From Planktothrix paucivesiculata PCC 9631 (lineage in GTDB: Bacteria > Cyanobacteriota > Cyanobacteriia > Cyanobacteriales > Microcoleaceae), in assembly GCF_900009265.2 (NCBI RefSeq), contig NZ_LR734982.1:102684-166683 (forward strand): a stretch of 64,000 nt of DNA. Direction: 5' to 3'. A program made the position numbers and the translations under genes. Below the pieces are notes generated by a model. The model saw nothing but the letters and a program-made list of their open reading frames with translations, was not told the origin of the DNA and made no database searches. Shown here piece after piece: positions 40,723-49,617 of this stretch. Numbering within the stretch: the stretch's first letter is position 1; every line of letters starts with the position of its first letter.

Positions 40723-42732
40723 ATGAGTATCTCCACGTCGGTACTAAAGGAATTGGTGCATTTCTTGCCCAATTTAAAGCCCCAAATTTATTTTAAATCC
40801 TCTTTAACTGCCCTATCTCATGCGATGGAGGATCAGGTTTTAGCCGCAACTGAACAACCTCTAGTAATTGCTACCTTTCAACAGGAAAGATTTTATCGTC
40901 AAGAAGCTCACCGTTACCGAAAAATTGCCGCGATCACACCCCAGGTTTATGTGATGGCAGCCGAAGAAACAGAGTTTCAAAACTCCTCTGATATTCACGA
41001 AACAGTAGCATTTGCCCCGCAGGAGCAACTGAGTCAAGAATGGAATTTATTGGTTTTAGGACAATATTATTCAACCTGTTTAGTTTGTGTTGAACGAGAA
41101 GATTTAGTTCAGAAGTCTGATATACCCGAACAGTTATTAATGGATCAGGCTCGTCCCTTTGAAGGAATTTGGACATCTGATCGCCAAGTTTGTATTAAAG
41201 TTGCAGAATTACTCCTAGAAAGAATTTTATATTACCGTCCTGAATTAGCAGAAAAAGTGACACAAGCCTTTCTTTCTTATAATATTCGTTCCGCAACTAA
41301 AAAACCCAAAAAATCTTCAAACCGAACAAAATCTAATTCGAGTTCTAGCGATTATTCTTCCGTGAATGATCCCTTTGCTTATCGTTTAGTCACCTATTTA
41401 CAAGCGGGTCAACATAAACTTTTACGAGTTTATCGGTCTTTGGCTGCTAAGGAACGAAAAGAACGTTTAGTTAATTCTATTACATCCACTATTCGCCAAT
41501 CTCTCAATCCTCAAGAGGTGATTAAAGTCGCAACCCATGAGTTAGGGGAAGCTATGGGTGCCTGTCGTTGTCTGATTTATCGCTGCAAAGCCACGGATAA
41601 TTCTGTTAAAGTTTCTAATGAATATTTATATAATAATGTGATTTCTGTGATGGGAAAAACTTGGATTTTGCGAGAAAATCCTTTGTTTCAAGAAGTCGTT
41701 AAACGTCAAGAACCAATTTATATTAATACCACCGATAACATTGAAATAGAATGGATTAATACCTGGAATAATGATCCTGTAAAATCTAAGGAATCCCTAA
41801 AAAAAATAACCCAAAAATGGCAAATTAAAGGCTGGTTAATGATTCCTATTTTATACCAAGGTCAACTCTTGGGTATGGTAGAATTACACCAATGTGATTG
41901 TAATAATGTGGTTTGGCAAGAAGATGATTTATTAATGGTAGATGCGATCTCTACTCAACTTGGTGCTGCGATTATTCAAGCGGAAACCTATGCCAACTTA
42001 GAAGATCTAAACCAACAATTAGAAGCATTAGAACGCACTCGTAGTAATTTAATTGCGATTACCGGCCATGAACTTAGAACTCCCTTATCCACCATTTTAA
42101 TTTGTTTAGAAAGTTTGAATCAAGAACCAGATATGCCCTTGGAAATGCGAAAAGTCATGTTAGATACGGCCTTAGAAGATGCAGAAAGGTTAAGAAAATT
42201 AGTCCAAGATTTTTTAAAATTGTCCCATTTAGAAAGTGGTCGAGTTGATTGGAACCCCGAATCTTTAAGACTCAAAGAATGTATTGATTTAGCGATTAGT
42301 GGAATTCGTACCCATCATAATCAAAATCAAGTTCCCGGGATTGAAACAGAAGTTCCCTCGAATTTACCTTTAGTTCAAGCCGATGGCGAATGGTTAGTAG
42401 AATTACTCTCTAAACTATTAGATAATGCCTGTAAATTTACCGATTCTGATGGTAAAGTTACAATTAACGCCAAATGTAATGGAGATCAAATGATAGAAGT
42501 GACGATCTCCGATACCGGACGGGGCATTGAACCCAATCGTTTAGACGCGGTATTTGAGCGGTTTTATCAAGAAGAAGGTTCCTTGCGTCGAAGTGTCGGT
42601 GGAACGGGCTTAGGATTAGCGATCGGCAAACAAATTGTTAACGGTTGGGGCGGGAAAATCTGGGCAGATTCCCAGGGTAAAAATCAAGGAAGTCAGTTCC
42701 ATTTTACAATTCCCTATGTTGAAGGGGATTGA
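40723..42732 (+). CDS. DICT-GAF sensor histidine kinase
   Basis: A 669-residue soluble histidine kinase. Residues about 1-135 are a DICT domain (a sensory domain found with diguanylate cyclases and two-component proteins, known in light-signalling contexts). A Ser/Lys-rich linker (about 190-210) follows, then a GAF domain (about 250-425), HisKA with the phospho-accepting H449 (TGHELRTPL) and a HATPase domain (N box LLDNACKF, SDTGRGIEP, GGTGLGLAI). No receiver domain or response regulator is next to it, so it is an orphan kinase. It lies 228 bases after psaB behind the terminator, so it is probably transcribed separately. Confidence 0.9.
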   Translation: MSISTSVLKELVHFLPNLKPQIYFKSSLTALSHAMEDQVLAATEQPLVIATFQQERFYRQEAHRYRKIAAITPQVYVMAAEETEFQNSSDIHETVAFAPQEQLSQEWNLLVLGQYYSTCLVCVEREDLVQKSDIPEQLLMDQARPFEGIWTSDRQVCIKVAELLLERILYYRPELAEKVTQAFLSYNIRSATKKPKKSSNRTKSNSSSSDYSSVNDPFAYRLVTYLQAGQHKLLRVYRSLAAKERKERLVNSITSTIRQSLNPQEVIKVATHELGEAMGACRCLIYRCKATDNSVKVSNEYLYNNVISVMGKTWILRENPLFQEVVKRQEPIYINTTDNIEIEWINTWNNDPVKSKESLKKITQKWQIKGWLMIPILYQGQLLGMVELHQCDCNNVVWQEDDLLMVDAISTQLGAAIIQAETYANLEDLNQQLEALERTRSNLIAITGHELRTPLSTILICLESLNQEPDMPLEMRKVMLDTALEDAERLRKLVQDFLKLSHLESGRVDWNPESLRLKECIDLAISGIRTHHNQNQVPGIETEVPSNLPLVQADGEWLVELLSKLLDNACKFTDSDGKVTINAKCNGDQMIEVTISDTGRGIEPNRLDAVFERFYQEEGSLRRSVGGTGLGLAIGKQIVNGWGGKIWADSQGKNQGSQFHFTIPYVEGD

Positions 42733-42844
42733 TACTCTCTCTCACTCATTTTTTCCAAAATAGCCAAAATTCTAGGCGGTTAAGGGTTTATCGACATCTC
42801 GCCAAGGTTGGAGTTGTTCCCGAATTTCTGATATCATTTTATTT

Positions 42845-43231
42845 CTATCCCCCCGAACAAGATTTTAAAACCCAACCGATGACAATTCCTAACCCTCCAA
42901 AACGAACCGCTTGCCAAAAAGGTTCCTTAAAACTTCCCCAAGTCACCAAACGACTTTCTAAATTAAATTCTATAGTTTCTAACTGCGTTTTTAACTGTTC
43001 TAATTCCTCTTTTAACTGTTGCGATTTCGTTTCACGAATTTGAGGAATCACTTCATCAATCCGGTTTTTTAATTCGATTTGACGTTGTTCATCCTGTTGA
43101 ATTTGCGTCAATCGTTGTTTAAGATTAATCAAAGATTGTTCAACCTCGATTAACCCCTGTTCAATAGCTTGAGTCCCATCCTGATCAGAATTATTCGTTG
43201 ATGGGGGTTGAGACGATGGTTGACTTGCCAT
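42845..43231 (-). CDS. coiled-coil protein with C-terminal membrane anchor, unknown function
   Basis: A 128-residue protein. A Ser/Pro/Gln-rich head (MASQPSSQPPSTNNSDQ) is followed by a long coiled coil (about residues 22-95) and a C-terminal hydrophobic segment (AVRFGGLGIVIGWVLKSC) which may anchor it as a tail-anchored protein. It is divergent from the DUF6439-like gene with a 44-base gap. I do not recognise a characterised family. Confidence 0.7.
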   Translation of the reverse strand: MASQPSSQPPSTNNSDQDGTQAIEQGLIEVEQSLINLKQRLTQIQQDEQRQIELKNRIDEVIPQIRETKSQQLKEELEQLKTQLETIEFNLESRLVTWGSFKEPFWQAVRFGGLGIVIGWVLKSCSGG

Positions 43232-43275
43232 AATAGTAAAAGACAGAATTCACCCCGCAATTAAAACTATAATTT

Positions 43276-43599
43276 ATGACTAACTCCAATTCCACAACTA
43301 CCGACCTTTCTAACCATAATATCAGTCCACGCACGGCTAGTCTCAGCGAGTATAGCACATTGGAACTCGCCCAAGCCCTGTCGGAACGGTTAGCCATTCC
43401 TGAACGAGACTGGCATCGCCTCAAGTCTGACCGCAATGCTCGCGCTGGGGAACATTTGGCGGCGGCTTTAGTGTTTTTGCTTAAGAATCAGCCCAAGGAA
43501 GTAATTCCTCGGTTAAATCAAGCAGTAGGTTGGTTAGAACGATTGATTTCTGCTCCTCCTTGTCCTACCCATGGCACAACTAAAAAAAATAAGTCGTAA
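43276..43599 (+). CDS. DUF6439-like small cyanobacterial protein
   Basis: A 107-residue protein resembling a conserved cyanobacterial family (DUF6439 from memory). The conserved core is STLELAQALSERLAIPERDWHRLKSDR followed by a helix AGEHLAAALVFLL and NQAVGWLERLI. A polar, Ser/Thr/Asn-rich head of about 25 residues precedes it. Helical, soluble, function unknown. Confidence 0.75.
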   Translation: MTNSNSTTTDLSNHNISPRTASLSEYSTLELAQALSERLAIPERDWHRLKSDRNARAGEHLAAALVFLLKNQPKEVIPRLNQAVGWLERLISAPPCPTHGTTKKNKS

Positions 43600-43741
43600 C
43601 CATCCTATCACAAACTAACCTTAAAATTGGGAGTTGAAATCCAGCAGGTTAGGAAATAATCAGAGATAAAATCTTAACTAATAATCACTCAACTCCCTAT
43701 CAAAATAAGTCGTTTTGACGAATTTTAACGGATTAAAACCC

Positions 43742-44212
43742 TTACCAATCCTGTCGTTTATAAGCGCTTGCCACTTTCTTACATAACGTCAGTTCTGTTC
43801 CGGTTCGATTCCATTGCACACGATCAAAAAGTTGATAGAGAATGTACAAACCTCGTCCGCATTCATGTTCATCATGGGGTAAATCAGAATCATGGGTTTG
43901 TTCGCAGTCTTCCTCCTCCCGCAATCGACATTGACAAGGAGGTTTAAAACCGCCGCCCTGATCTGATATAATCCACCAACAATAATCTTGAATTAAACAA
44001 AAACGGACGACTACTGTTTTACTCGGGTCTAGCTTATTGCCATGCTTGGCAGCATTGACAAGGGCCTCTTGTAGTCCCAGGCGAATTTCGGCTTGCAACC
44101 GGTCTGGAATTTCAGAGAGAAGCAAGTCCAAAACTGGACAGAGATACAACGTGGAAGCAAAGCTAATGGTGACCCAGTTTCGTTTAACCGGACGCGATGT
44201 TAAAGCAATCAC
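43742..44212 (-). CDS. anti-sigma regulatory factor-type Ser/Thr protein kinase (HATPase_c)
   Basis: A 156-residue RsbW/SpoIIAB-like ATPase domain. The N-box EALVNAAKHGN, the G1 motif SDQGGGFKPP and the G2 motif GRGLYIL are present. Between G1 and G2 is an unusual acidic, cysteine-rich insert (CQCRLREEEDCEQ to DEHECG). The start is GTG at 44212 with GGGAG at eight-base spacing. Such proteins phosphorylate anti-anti-sigma factors; no partner is adjacent. A 411-base gap separates it from the divergent hydrolase gene. Confidence 0.85.
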   Translation of the reverse strand: MIALTSRPVKRNWVTISFASTLYLCPVLDLLLSEIPDRLQAEIRLGLQEALVNAAKHGNKLDPSKTVVVRFCLIQDYCWWIISDQGGGFKPPCQCRLREEEDCEQTHDSDLPHDEHECGRGLYILYQLFDRVQWNRTGTELTLCKKVASAYKRQDW

Positions 44213-44623
44213 ACGGAAAACTCCCTGGCAACGTGGTGGATAAACCTCACACCCTGTATAGTTATAAATTCTCTCCTACTCTGGAACTTAACTTGGGTGG
44301 GTGAGCGTGAGTACCCGTTCATTCATTAGATTACCAAAAGAATAGGAAAAAACACAATTAATTTGGAAAAATAGTGTATTTTTTTGTATTATAAATGAAA
44401 TATAAACAATCTCAACCTTCGAGAAATCAAGGAATTTTGCAGAAAACAAGCCAAGAGAAGACTTAGATTTGACTGTTGATCACGATGACAAAATCAACCT
44501 TTTTGATTTATGCTAATCGGTGAAAGTTAGTAGCTATTGATACAAAAGAACAAATTAGCTTTGATTCTTATAATCCTTTTGTTAATATTATTAATGTAAC
44601 TTAATATTTTTTGATAAAACGAC
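44213..44623. other. divergent intergenic region
   Basis: This 411-base AT-rich gap between divergent genes has no convincing ORF or RNA gene. It includes a perfect 7-bp inverted repeat (AAATCAA/TTGATTT, 44491-44509, loop of five) about 115 bases before the hydrolase start, of operator-like form. Confidence 0.45.
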
Positions 44624-45520
44624 ATGATAACTCCCCCAACTCTGACTCCAGAAGTGCTCCCAGGACAATATTGGCAGTGGCGGGATCAGTCGATTTACTA
44701 TGTCCGCGCCGGTGAACGTCATCCCCAGCGTCCGCCGTTGCTGCTGGTGCATGGGTTTGGAGCATCAACGGATCACTGGCGGAAAAATATACAAGGGTTA
44801 CAATCGGATTTTGAGGTCTGGGCGATTGATTTATTAGGGTTTGGTCGGTCTGCAAAACCCAAAGTCGAATATAGCGGTCAACTGTGGCGAGATCAACTCC
44901 ATGACTTCATTACCGAGGTGATTGGTCAACCCGTGATTTTAGCGGGAAATTCTTTAGGGGGGTATGGGTGTTTATGTGTTGCTGCCCAATGTCCATCGAC
45001 GGCAAAAGGTATCATTTTACTCAATAGTGCTGGGCCATTTACAGAGACAGAACCCCGTCCAGAACCTGCCTTTTGGCAAAAGGCTATTTCTCAAACTACG
45101 CGATCGCTTTTCCGTCAAGATTGGGTGAGTTTTCTGATTTTCCAATGGACAAAACGCCGTTCAATTATTCGGAAAACCCTCCTGAAAGTCTATGTTAATC
45201 CCGATGCAGTTACGGATCAATTAGTCGAAGAAATTTATCGTCCCTCCTGTGATTCCGGTGCAGCCCAGGTGTTTGCCTCAGTATTCAAAAGTCCCCAAGG
45301 AGAAAAAGTCGATGTATTATTAAATCAATTAACCGCTCCTCTATTATTAATTTGGGGAGAAGGAGATCCCTGGATGAAATGTCGAGAACGAAGTGGCAAG
45401 TTTCATCAATATTATCCCCAATTAAAAGAATACTTTCTAAGGGCGGGTCATTGCCCCCATGATGAAGTTCCCGAACAGGTTAATAATATTATTCATTCTT
45501 GGGTTTTGGAACAGGTTTAA
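44624..45520 (+). CDS. alpha/beta hydrolase
   Basis: A 298-residue alpha/beta-fold hydrolase of the type frequent in cyanobacteria. Oxyanion block LLLVHGFGAS, nucleophile elbow AGNSLGGYG, acid region LLLIWGEGDPW and catalytic histidine in RAGHCPHDE are present. The substrate is unknown; similar proteins include haloalkane-dehalogenase-like and pheophytinase-like enzymes, and the latter relationship (PPH family) is a possibility only. Confidence 0.88.
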   Translation: MITPPTLTPEVLPGQYWQWRDQSIYYVRAGERHPQRPPLLLVHGFGASTDHWRKNIQGLQSDFEVWAIDLLGFGRSAKPKVEYSGQLWRDQLHDFITEVIGQPVILAGNSLGGYGCLCVAAQCPSTAKGIILLNSAGPFTETEPRPEPAFWQKAISQTTRSLFRQDWVSFLIFQWTKRRSIIRKTLLKVYVNPDAVTDQLVEEIYRPSCDSGAAQVFASVFKSPQGEKVDVLLNQLTAPLLLIWGEGDPWMKCRERSGKFHQYYPQLKEYFLRAGHCPHDEVPEQVNNIIHSWVLEQV

Positions 45521-45621
45521 TCGCCTAATTATGGCTTATCAATCCCTCTTTTTTAGGGGGATGTAATCAACTCTTTGCCCATGAATTAAATCCTTAAGAT
45601 GCGATGAATCGCAACAACGGT

Positions 45622-45924
45622 TTAATAATATTCATATCGGGGATGAATCCGAGGGTTAAGTCTATCTTGGACAGGTTCGCCTTCTTTTAGGTGTTGTTCA
45701 ACGATCAGAGAAACATCTTCGGGTTTAACCCGATAATACCAAATTTCATCAGGAATTACCCGCACCGTCGGGCCAGTATTACATTGACCCAGACAACCAC
45801 TCGCTTCTATGGTAACGCCCTCAATATTACAATTTTGGAAAGTCTCCAGAACTTTACTAGACCCTTGGAGTTGACAAGACTGATGTTGACAAATTAACAC
45901 ACAACGAGGGGGTTGAGTTGGCAT
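45622..45924 (-). CDS. (2Fe-2S) ferredoxin domain, thioredoxin-like
   Basis: A 100-residue protein starting at the ATG at 45924 (MPTQPPRC); an in-frame TTG at 45948 is less likely. It belongs to the thioredoxin-like 2Fe-2S family related to NuoE: cysteines in CVLICQHQSC and EASGCLGQCNTGPTV are the likely cluster ligands. The fold's tail (VSLIVEQHLKEG) is present. It probably carries electrons in the cytosol; the partner is unknown. Confidence 0.88.
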   Translation of the reverse strand: MPTQPPRCVLICQHQSCQLQGSSKVLETFQNCNIEGVTIEASGCLGQCNTGPTVRVIPDEIWYYRVKPEDVSLIVEQHLKEGEPVQDRLNPRIHPRYEYY

Positions 45925-46085
45925 AGATAAACATTTAATTTCAATCAAAAACTAACAATTAACTCCATCTACAATTTAACTTAAAACAACTCCAAAGATC
46001 AAAGTTAGTGTTTACAACTTCTTTGTGTCTTTGTGGTTAAATTAGCTATAAATTATTTTGATGCGTGCGCTTTGCTGACATACCC

Positions 46086-46118
46086 GAAAAAAAACTGCTC
46101 TAGCGGATGCTAAAGCAG
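46086..46118 (-). terminator. factor-independent terminator of ppsA
   Basis: On the minus strand the arms CTGCTTTAGC and GCTAGAGCAG (one mismatch, four-base loop) are followed by TTTTTTTT. It begins about 25 bases beyond the ppsA stop codon. Confidence 0.85.
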
Positions 46119-46141
46119 AGATTGACTTACACTATATTTAA

Positions 46142-48571
46142 TTAAAGCGATGCTTCCATCTGAGCAATATCCAAAGTTGTCCTCAACACCGAATCAGGAT
46201 TTAAACTGATGGAATCTATTCCTAATTCCACTAAGAAACGAGCAAATTCAGGATAATCACTGGGAGCTTGACCACAAATTCCGATTTTACGATTATATTC
46301 TTTAACCGTTGCGATCGCCATTTCAATCATCCGTTTCACCGCTTCATTCCGTTCATCAAAAATATGGGCAACCAAAGCAGAATCTCGATCTAATCCTAAC
46401 GTTAATTGGGTTAAATCATTCGATCCAATTGAGAATCCATCAAACACCTGACAAAACTCATCAGCCATCAAAATATTACTGGGTAATTCACACATCACAT
46501 AGACTTGTAACCCCTGTTGACCGCGAACTAACCCATGTTTTGCCATTTCTGCTAAGACTTTTTTCCCTTCTTCCGGGGTTCGACAAAAAGGAATCATCGG
46601 GATCACATTTGCCAGTCCCATTTCATTCCTGACCCGTTTTAAGGCTTCACATTCTAAGGCAAAAGCCTCTTGATATTTCGGGTCATAATATCGGGAAGCC
46701 CCCCGCCAACCAATCATTGGATTTTCTTCGGTAGGTTCAAATTGCCGACCCCCCAATAAATTCGCATATTCATTACTTTTGAAATCACTCATCCTTACCA
46801 CCACAGGATTCGGATAAAAAGCCGCCGCAATCATACTAATTCCCTGGGCAAGTTTATCGACAAAGAAATCCGGTTTATGGTCATATTGTTCGGTTAATTG
46901 GGCGATTTCTTGTTTAACACTTTGATCCTCTAATTGATCAAAATGAATTAACGCTAATGGGTGAGTTTTGATATGATTGGCAATAATAAATTCTAACCGA
47001 GCTAACCCGACCCCATCATTTGGAATCGCCGACAATTTAAACGCTTCTTCTGGGTTTCCCACATTCATCATAATTTTAGTCCGGGTTTTAGGAAGATGGT
47101 CTAATACCGTTTCTTCCACCACAAAAGGAACTAACCCTTGATAGACTTTTCCTTCTTCTCCTTCTGCACAGGAAACCGTAATTTTATCACCAGTATTTAG
47201 GATTTCTGTGGCATTAATTGATCCGACAATTGCCGGGATTCCTAACTCCCGGGCAATAATCGCCGCGTGACAAGTTCTGCCCCCAGAGTTAGTAATAATG
47301 GCACTGGCTTTTTTCATAATCGGTTCCCAGTCGGGGTCAGTGCGATGGGTAACTAAGACATCTCCGGGTTGGAACTGATCCATGTTTTTAACATTAGTCA
47401 TGATACAGGCTTTTCCCTGTCCAATTTTGTCCCCAACTGCCCGACCAGTAAGCAATACTCGACCTTTACCTTGCAATTTATAATTCTCTAATACCCGACC
47501 TGTTTTTTGAGATTGTACGGTTTCCGGGCGAGCTTGAACAATAAATAGTTCTCCGGTTAAGCCATCCTTTGCCCACTCAATATCCATCGGCGAATAACAT
47601 TGTCGGACTTGGGAATAGTGATCCTCAATCATCACTGTCCATTGTGCTAATTTGAGAATTTCATCGTCTGAGAGGGCGTATTTTTTCTGTTCAGAAATCG
47701 GAACATTAATATTTTTGGTAGTTTGTCCCATTTCATAGACCATTTTAATCGCTTTTGTGCCTAAGCGTTTCTCTAAAATGGGTTTGAATCCTTCCCGTAA
47801 GGTGGGTTTAAAAACTAAATATTCATCGGGATTAACTGTCCCTTGAACCACATTTTCTCCTAACCCGTAAGCTGCCGTAATTAAAGCGGCATTTTTAAAT
47901 CCAGTTTCCGTATCAATGGAGAACATTACCCCCGATGTAGCTAAGTCAGAACGTACCATTTTTTGAATGCCAACAGATAGGGCAATATTCAGATGATCAA
48001 ATCCTTTTAAAGCCCGATAGGAGATGGCGCGATCGGTAAAAATAGAGGCAAAACATTGACGAGTTGCATTTAATAAAGCTTTACCCCCTTTAATATTTAA
48101 GTAGGTTTCTTGTTGTCCGGCAAAACTCGCATCGGGTAAGTCTTCGGCGGTGGCGGAGGAACGCACGGCGACATCGGTATTTTGACCGTAGCGATCGCCA
48201 AGTTTTTGATAAGCTGATAGGATTTCCGTTTCTAATTTTGGGGGAAATAAAGTATTTAAAATTAGCGATCGCGCCTGTTGACCACAATTACGCAGATTTT
48301 TCAGATCTTCGACATCCAACTTAGCAAATAATTGTCTGAGTTGTTGTTCTAAATTAGCATAAGTAATAAAATACCAATAGGCGTAAGCTGTAATTGCAAA
48401 TCCTTGAGGAACATTAATGCCTTTGGGCTGTAATTGTTGAATCATTTCCCCCAAGGAAGCATTTTTTCCTCCTACCAAACCAATATCTTTAATTCCCACT
48501 TGATCAAACCAGAGAATTAAGGCTTGTTCTTTCTGTTGAGATACGGGTTTAAACGGTAAAGTTTTTAACAT
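46142..48571 (-). CDS. ppsA: phosphoenolpyruvate synthase
   Basis: PpsA converts pyruvate and ATP to phosphoenolpyruvate, AMP and phosphate, feeding gluconeogenesis. 809 residues in the usual order: N-terminal pyruvate phosphate dikinase/ATP-binding domain (VGGKNASLGEM; RSSATAEDLPDASFAGQQE), the phosphohistidine swivel domain (SGGRTCHAAIIAREL) and the C-terminal TIM-barrel PEP-binding domain (GSNDLTQLTLGLDRD, GICGQAPSD). The gene is divergent from an HxlR regulator, and its upstream region holds an inverted repeat at 48599-48617. Confidence 0.96.
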   Translation of the reverse strand: MLKTLPFKPVSQQKEQALILWFDQVGIKDIGLVGGKNASLGEMIQQLQPKGINVPQGFAITAYAYWYFITYANLEQQLRQLFAKLDVEDLKNLRNCGQQARSLILNTLFPPKLETEILSAYQKLGDRYGQNTDVAVRSSATAEDLPDASFAGQQETYLNIKGGKALLNATRQCFASIFTDRAISYRALKGFDHLNIALSVGIQKMVRSDLATSGVMFSIDTETGFKNAALITAAYGLGENVVQGTVNPDEYLVFKPTLREGFKPILEKRLGTKAIKMVYEMGQTTKNINVPISEQKKYALSDDEILKLAQWTVMIEDHYSQVRQCYSPMDIEWAKDGLTGELFIVQARPETVQSQKTGRVLENYKLQGKGRVLLTGRAVGDKIGQGKACIMTNVKNMDQFQPGDVLVTHRTDPDWEPIMKKASAIITNSGGRTCHAAIIARELGIPAIVGSINATEILNTGDKITVSCAEGEEGKVYQGLVPFVVEETVLDHLPKTRTKIMMNVGNPEEAFKLSAIPNDGVGLARLEFIIANHIKTHPLALIHFDQLEDQSVKQEIAQLTEQYDHKPDFFVDKLAQGISMIAAAFYPNPVVVRMSDFKSNEYANLLGGRQFEPTEENPMIGWRGASRYYDPKYQEAFALECEALKRVRNEMGLANVIPMIPFCRTPEEGKKVLAEMAKHGLVRGQQGLQVYVMCELPSNILMADEFCQVFDGFSIGSNDLTQLTLGLDRDSALVAHIFDERNEAVKRMIEMAIATVKEYNRKIGICGQAPSDYPEFARFLVELGIDSISLNPDSVLRTTLDIAQMEASL

Positions 48572-48945
48572 GGTTTAAATCTCTCCAAACGCAACGGACT
48601 ATCTAATTGTTAGATAGGGTGTGTGTACTTTTGTTGCAAAATAAGTCTGTTGAGGGAAAAGGTTAGTTTTTTCTGTCTTTCGACAGAGTTAACGTTTCCT
48701 CTAAAATATGAAAACCCTTGATCCCCAATATTTAAACGTCGAGTTTTATTTTGTTATAGTTGGAGAGCAGGGGGTGGCTGACTCAATTCCTGGCGTTTAA
48801 TTGTTCCTACTTTTATCTTATTTCGTCTGTGGGAAATCGACATCCCTCTTGGTAGAATAGTCTTAGTTACTTAAAGGAAAGAATGGCGACCTATCGGCTT
48901 CTGAGAGATAGTTTAAGAAACATTAAGTTTTTTTAGGAGGCGCGA
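48572..48945. other. divergent control region between ppsA and the HxlR regulator
   Basis: 374 bases with no ORF. It contains the palindrome at 48599-48617 near ppsA and, near the other end, the AGGAGG ribosome site of the HxlR gene. No other structure was recognised. Confidence 0.5.
48599..48617. promoter_or_regulatory. inverted repeat in the ppsA upstream region
   Basis: CTATCTAATTGTTAGATAG is a perfect 8-bp inverted repeat with a 3-base centre, 27 bases upstream of the ppsA ATG. Its place suits a repressor operator or a 5'-leader hairpin. The neighbouring HxlR-type regulator is a natural candidate to bind it (inference). Confidence 0.45.
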
Positions 48946-49338
48946 ATGAAAGTTAAGGAATGTTACAAAACCACGGAGATCTGGGAAAGCAACCAATGTC
49001 TGGACGCCATTTGTCCCATTGAGTTCATCCTGGAGTTAATCGGAACTAAATGGTCAATCTCCATCCTGCGGGAGTTATTTCGGGGACATCAACGCACCCA
49101 TGAATTATTAGAATCCTTACCCGGAATTAGCACCAAAACCCTCACCGTCCGGTTGCGGGAGTTAGAAAAACATGGGTTAATTCTCCGCACGGTTTATGCT
49201 GAAATTCCTCCACGGGTAGAATATTGTCTAACCGATAAGGGGCGGGAACTTCAACCCATTTTAATCGCTTTAAAACAGGTGGGAGAACGCTGGTTAAAGG
49301 ATAGCCACTGTGTTTGTCCCTTAGAATTGGGGGTTTAG
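48946..49338 (+). CDS. HxlR-family winged helix-turn-helix regulator
   Basis: A 130-residue HxlR regulator. The family pattern is clear: CPIEFILELIGTKWSISIL, then the recognition helix region LPGISTKTLTVRLRELEKHGLI and the wing RVEYCLTDKGREL. Cysteines (C6, C19, C25 and two near the C-terminus, CVCPLE) could sense redox or electrophiles, as in several HxlR members. AGGAGG (48935-48940) precedes the ATG. It is divergent from ppsA. Confidence 0.92.
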   Translation: MKVKECYKTTEIWESNQCLDAICPIEFILELIGTKWSISILRELFRGHQRTHELLESLPGISTKTLTVRLRELEKHGLILRTVYAEIPPRVEYCLTDKGRELQPILIALKQVGERWLKDSHCVCPLELGV

Positions 49339-49339
49339 G

Positions 49340-49367
49340 GAATTACGAATTACGAATTACGAATTAC
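49340..49367. repeat. heptanucleotide tandem repeat (GAATTAC)x4
   Basis: Four exact copies of GAATTAC begin two bases after the HxlR stop codon. Short tandemly repeated heptamers of this sort are a known trait of filamentous cyanobacterial genomes. Confidence 0.9.
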
Positions 49368-49617
49368 GAAAGCAAACTGTTCCGGTGTTCCCTAGTGCGT
49401 AGCGCTATAACAGAGTTTTCCAGTTCCTGTCGATAACCCGCGCTGAAATGGATTTCAGAACTAACATCGAACGTCTTTTTTACGCGATTGTTGAGATTAG
49501 ATGATTAGAGAAATCCCGGACAGGGTGCGGGTTTCAGGATCATCAAATCTGATGTAGAATTCTGAGGGATATTGAATACTCAAAATAATCGCAATTCTTG
49601 ACAAGAATGCTTTGCTA

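Noticed and set aside
42729-43043. 104-residue plus-strand ORF after the DICT kinase
   Set aside because: It overlaps the convincing coiled-coil gene on the other strand and has low-complexity shadow composition.
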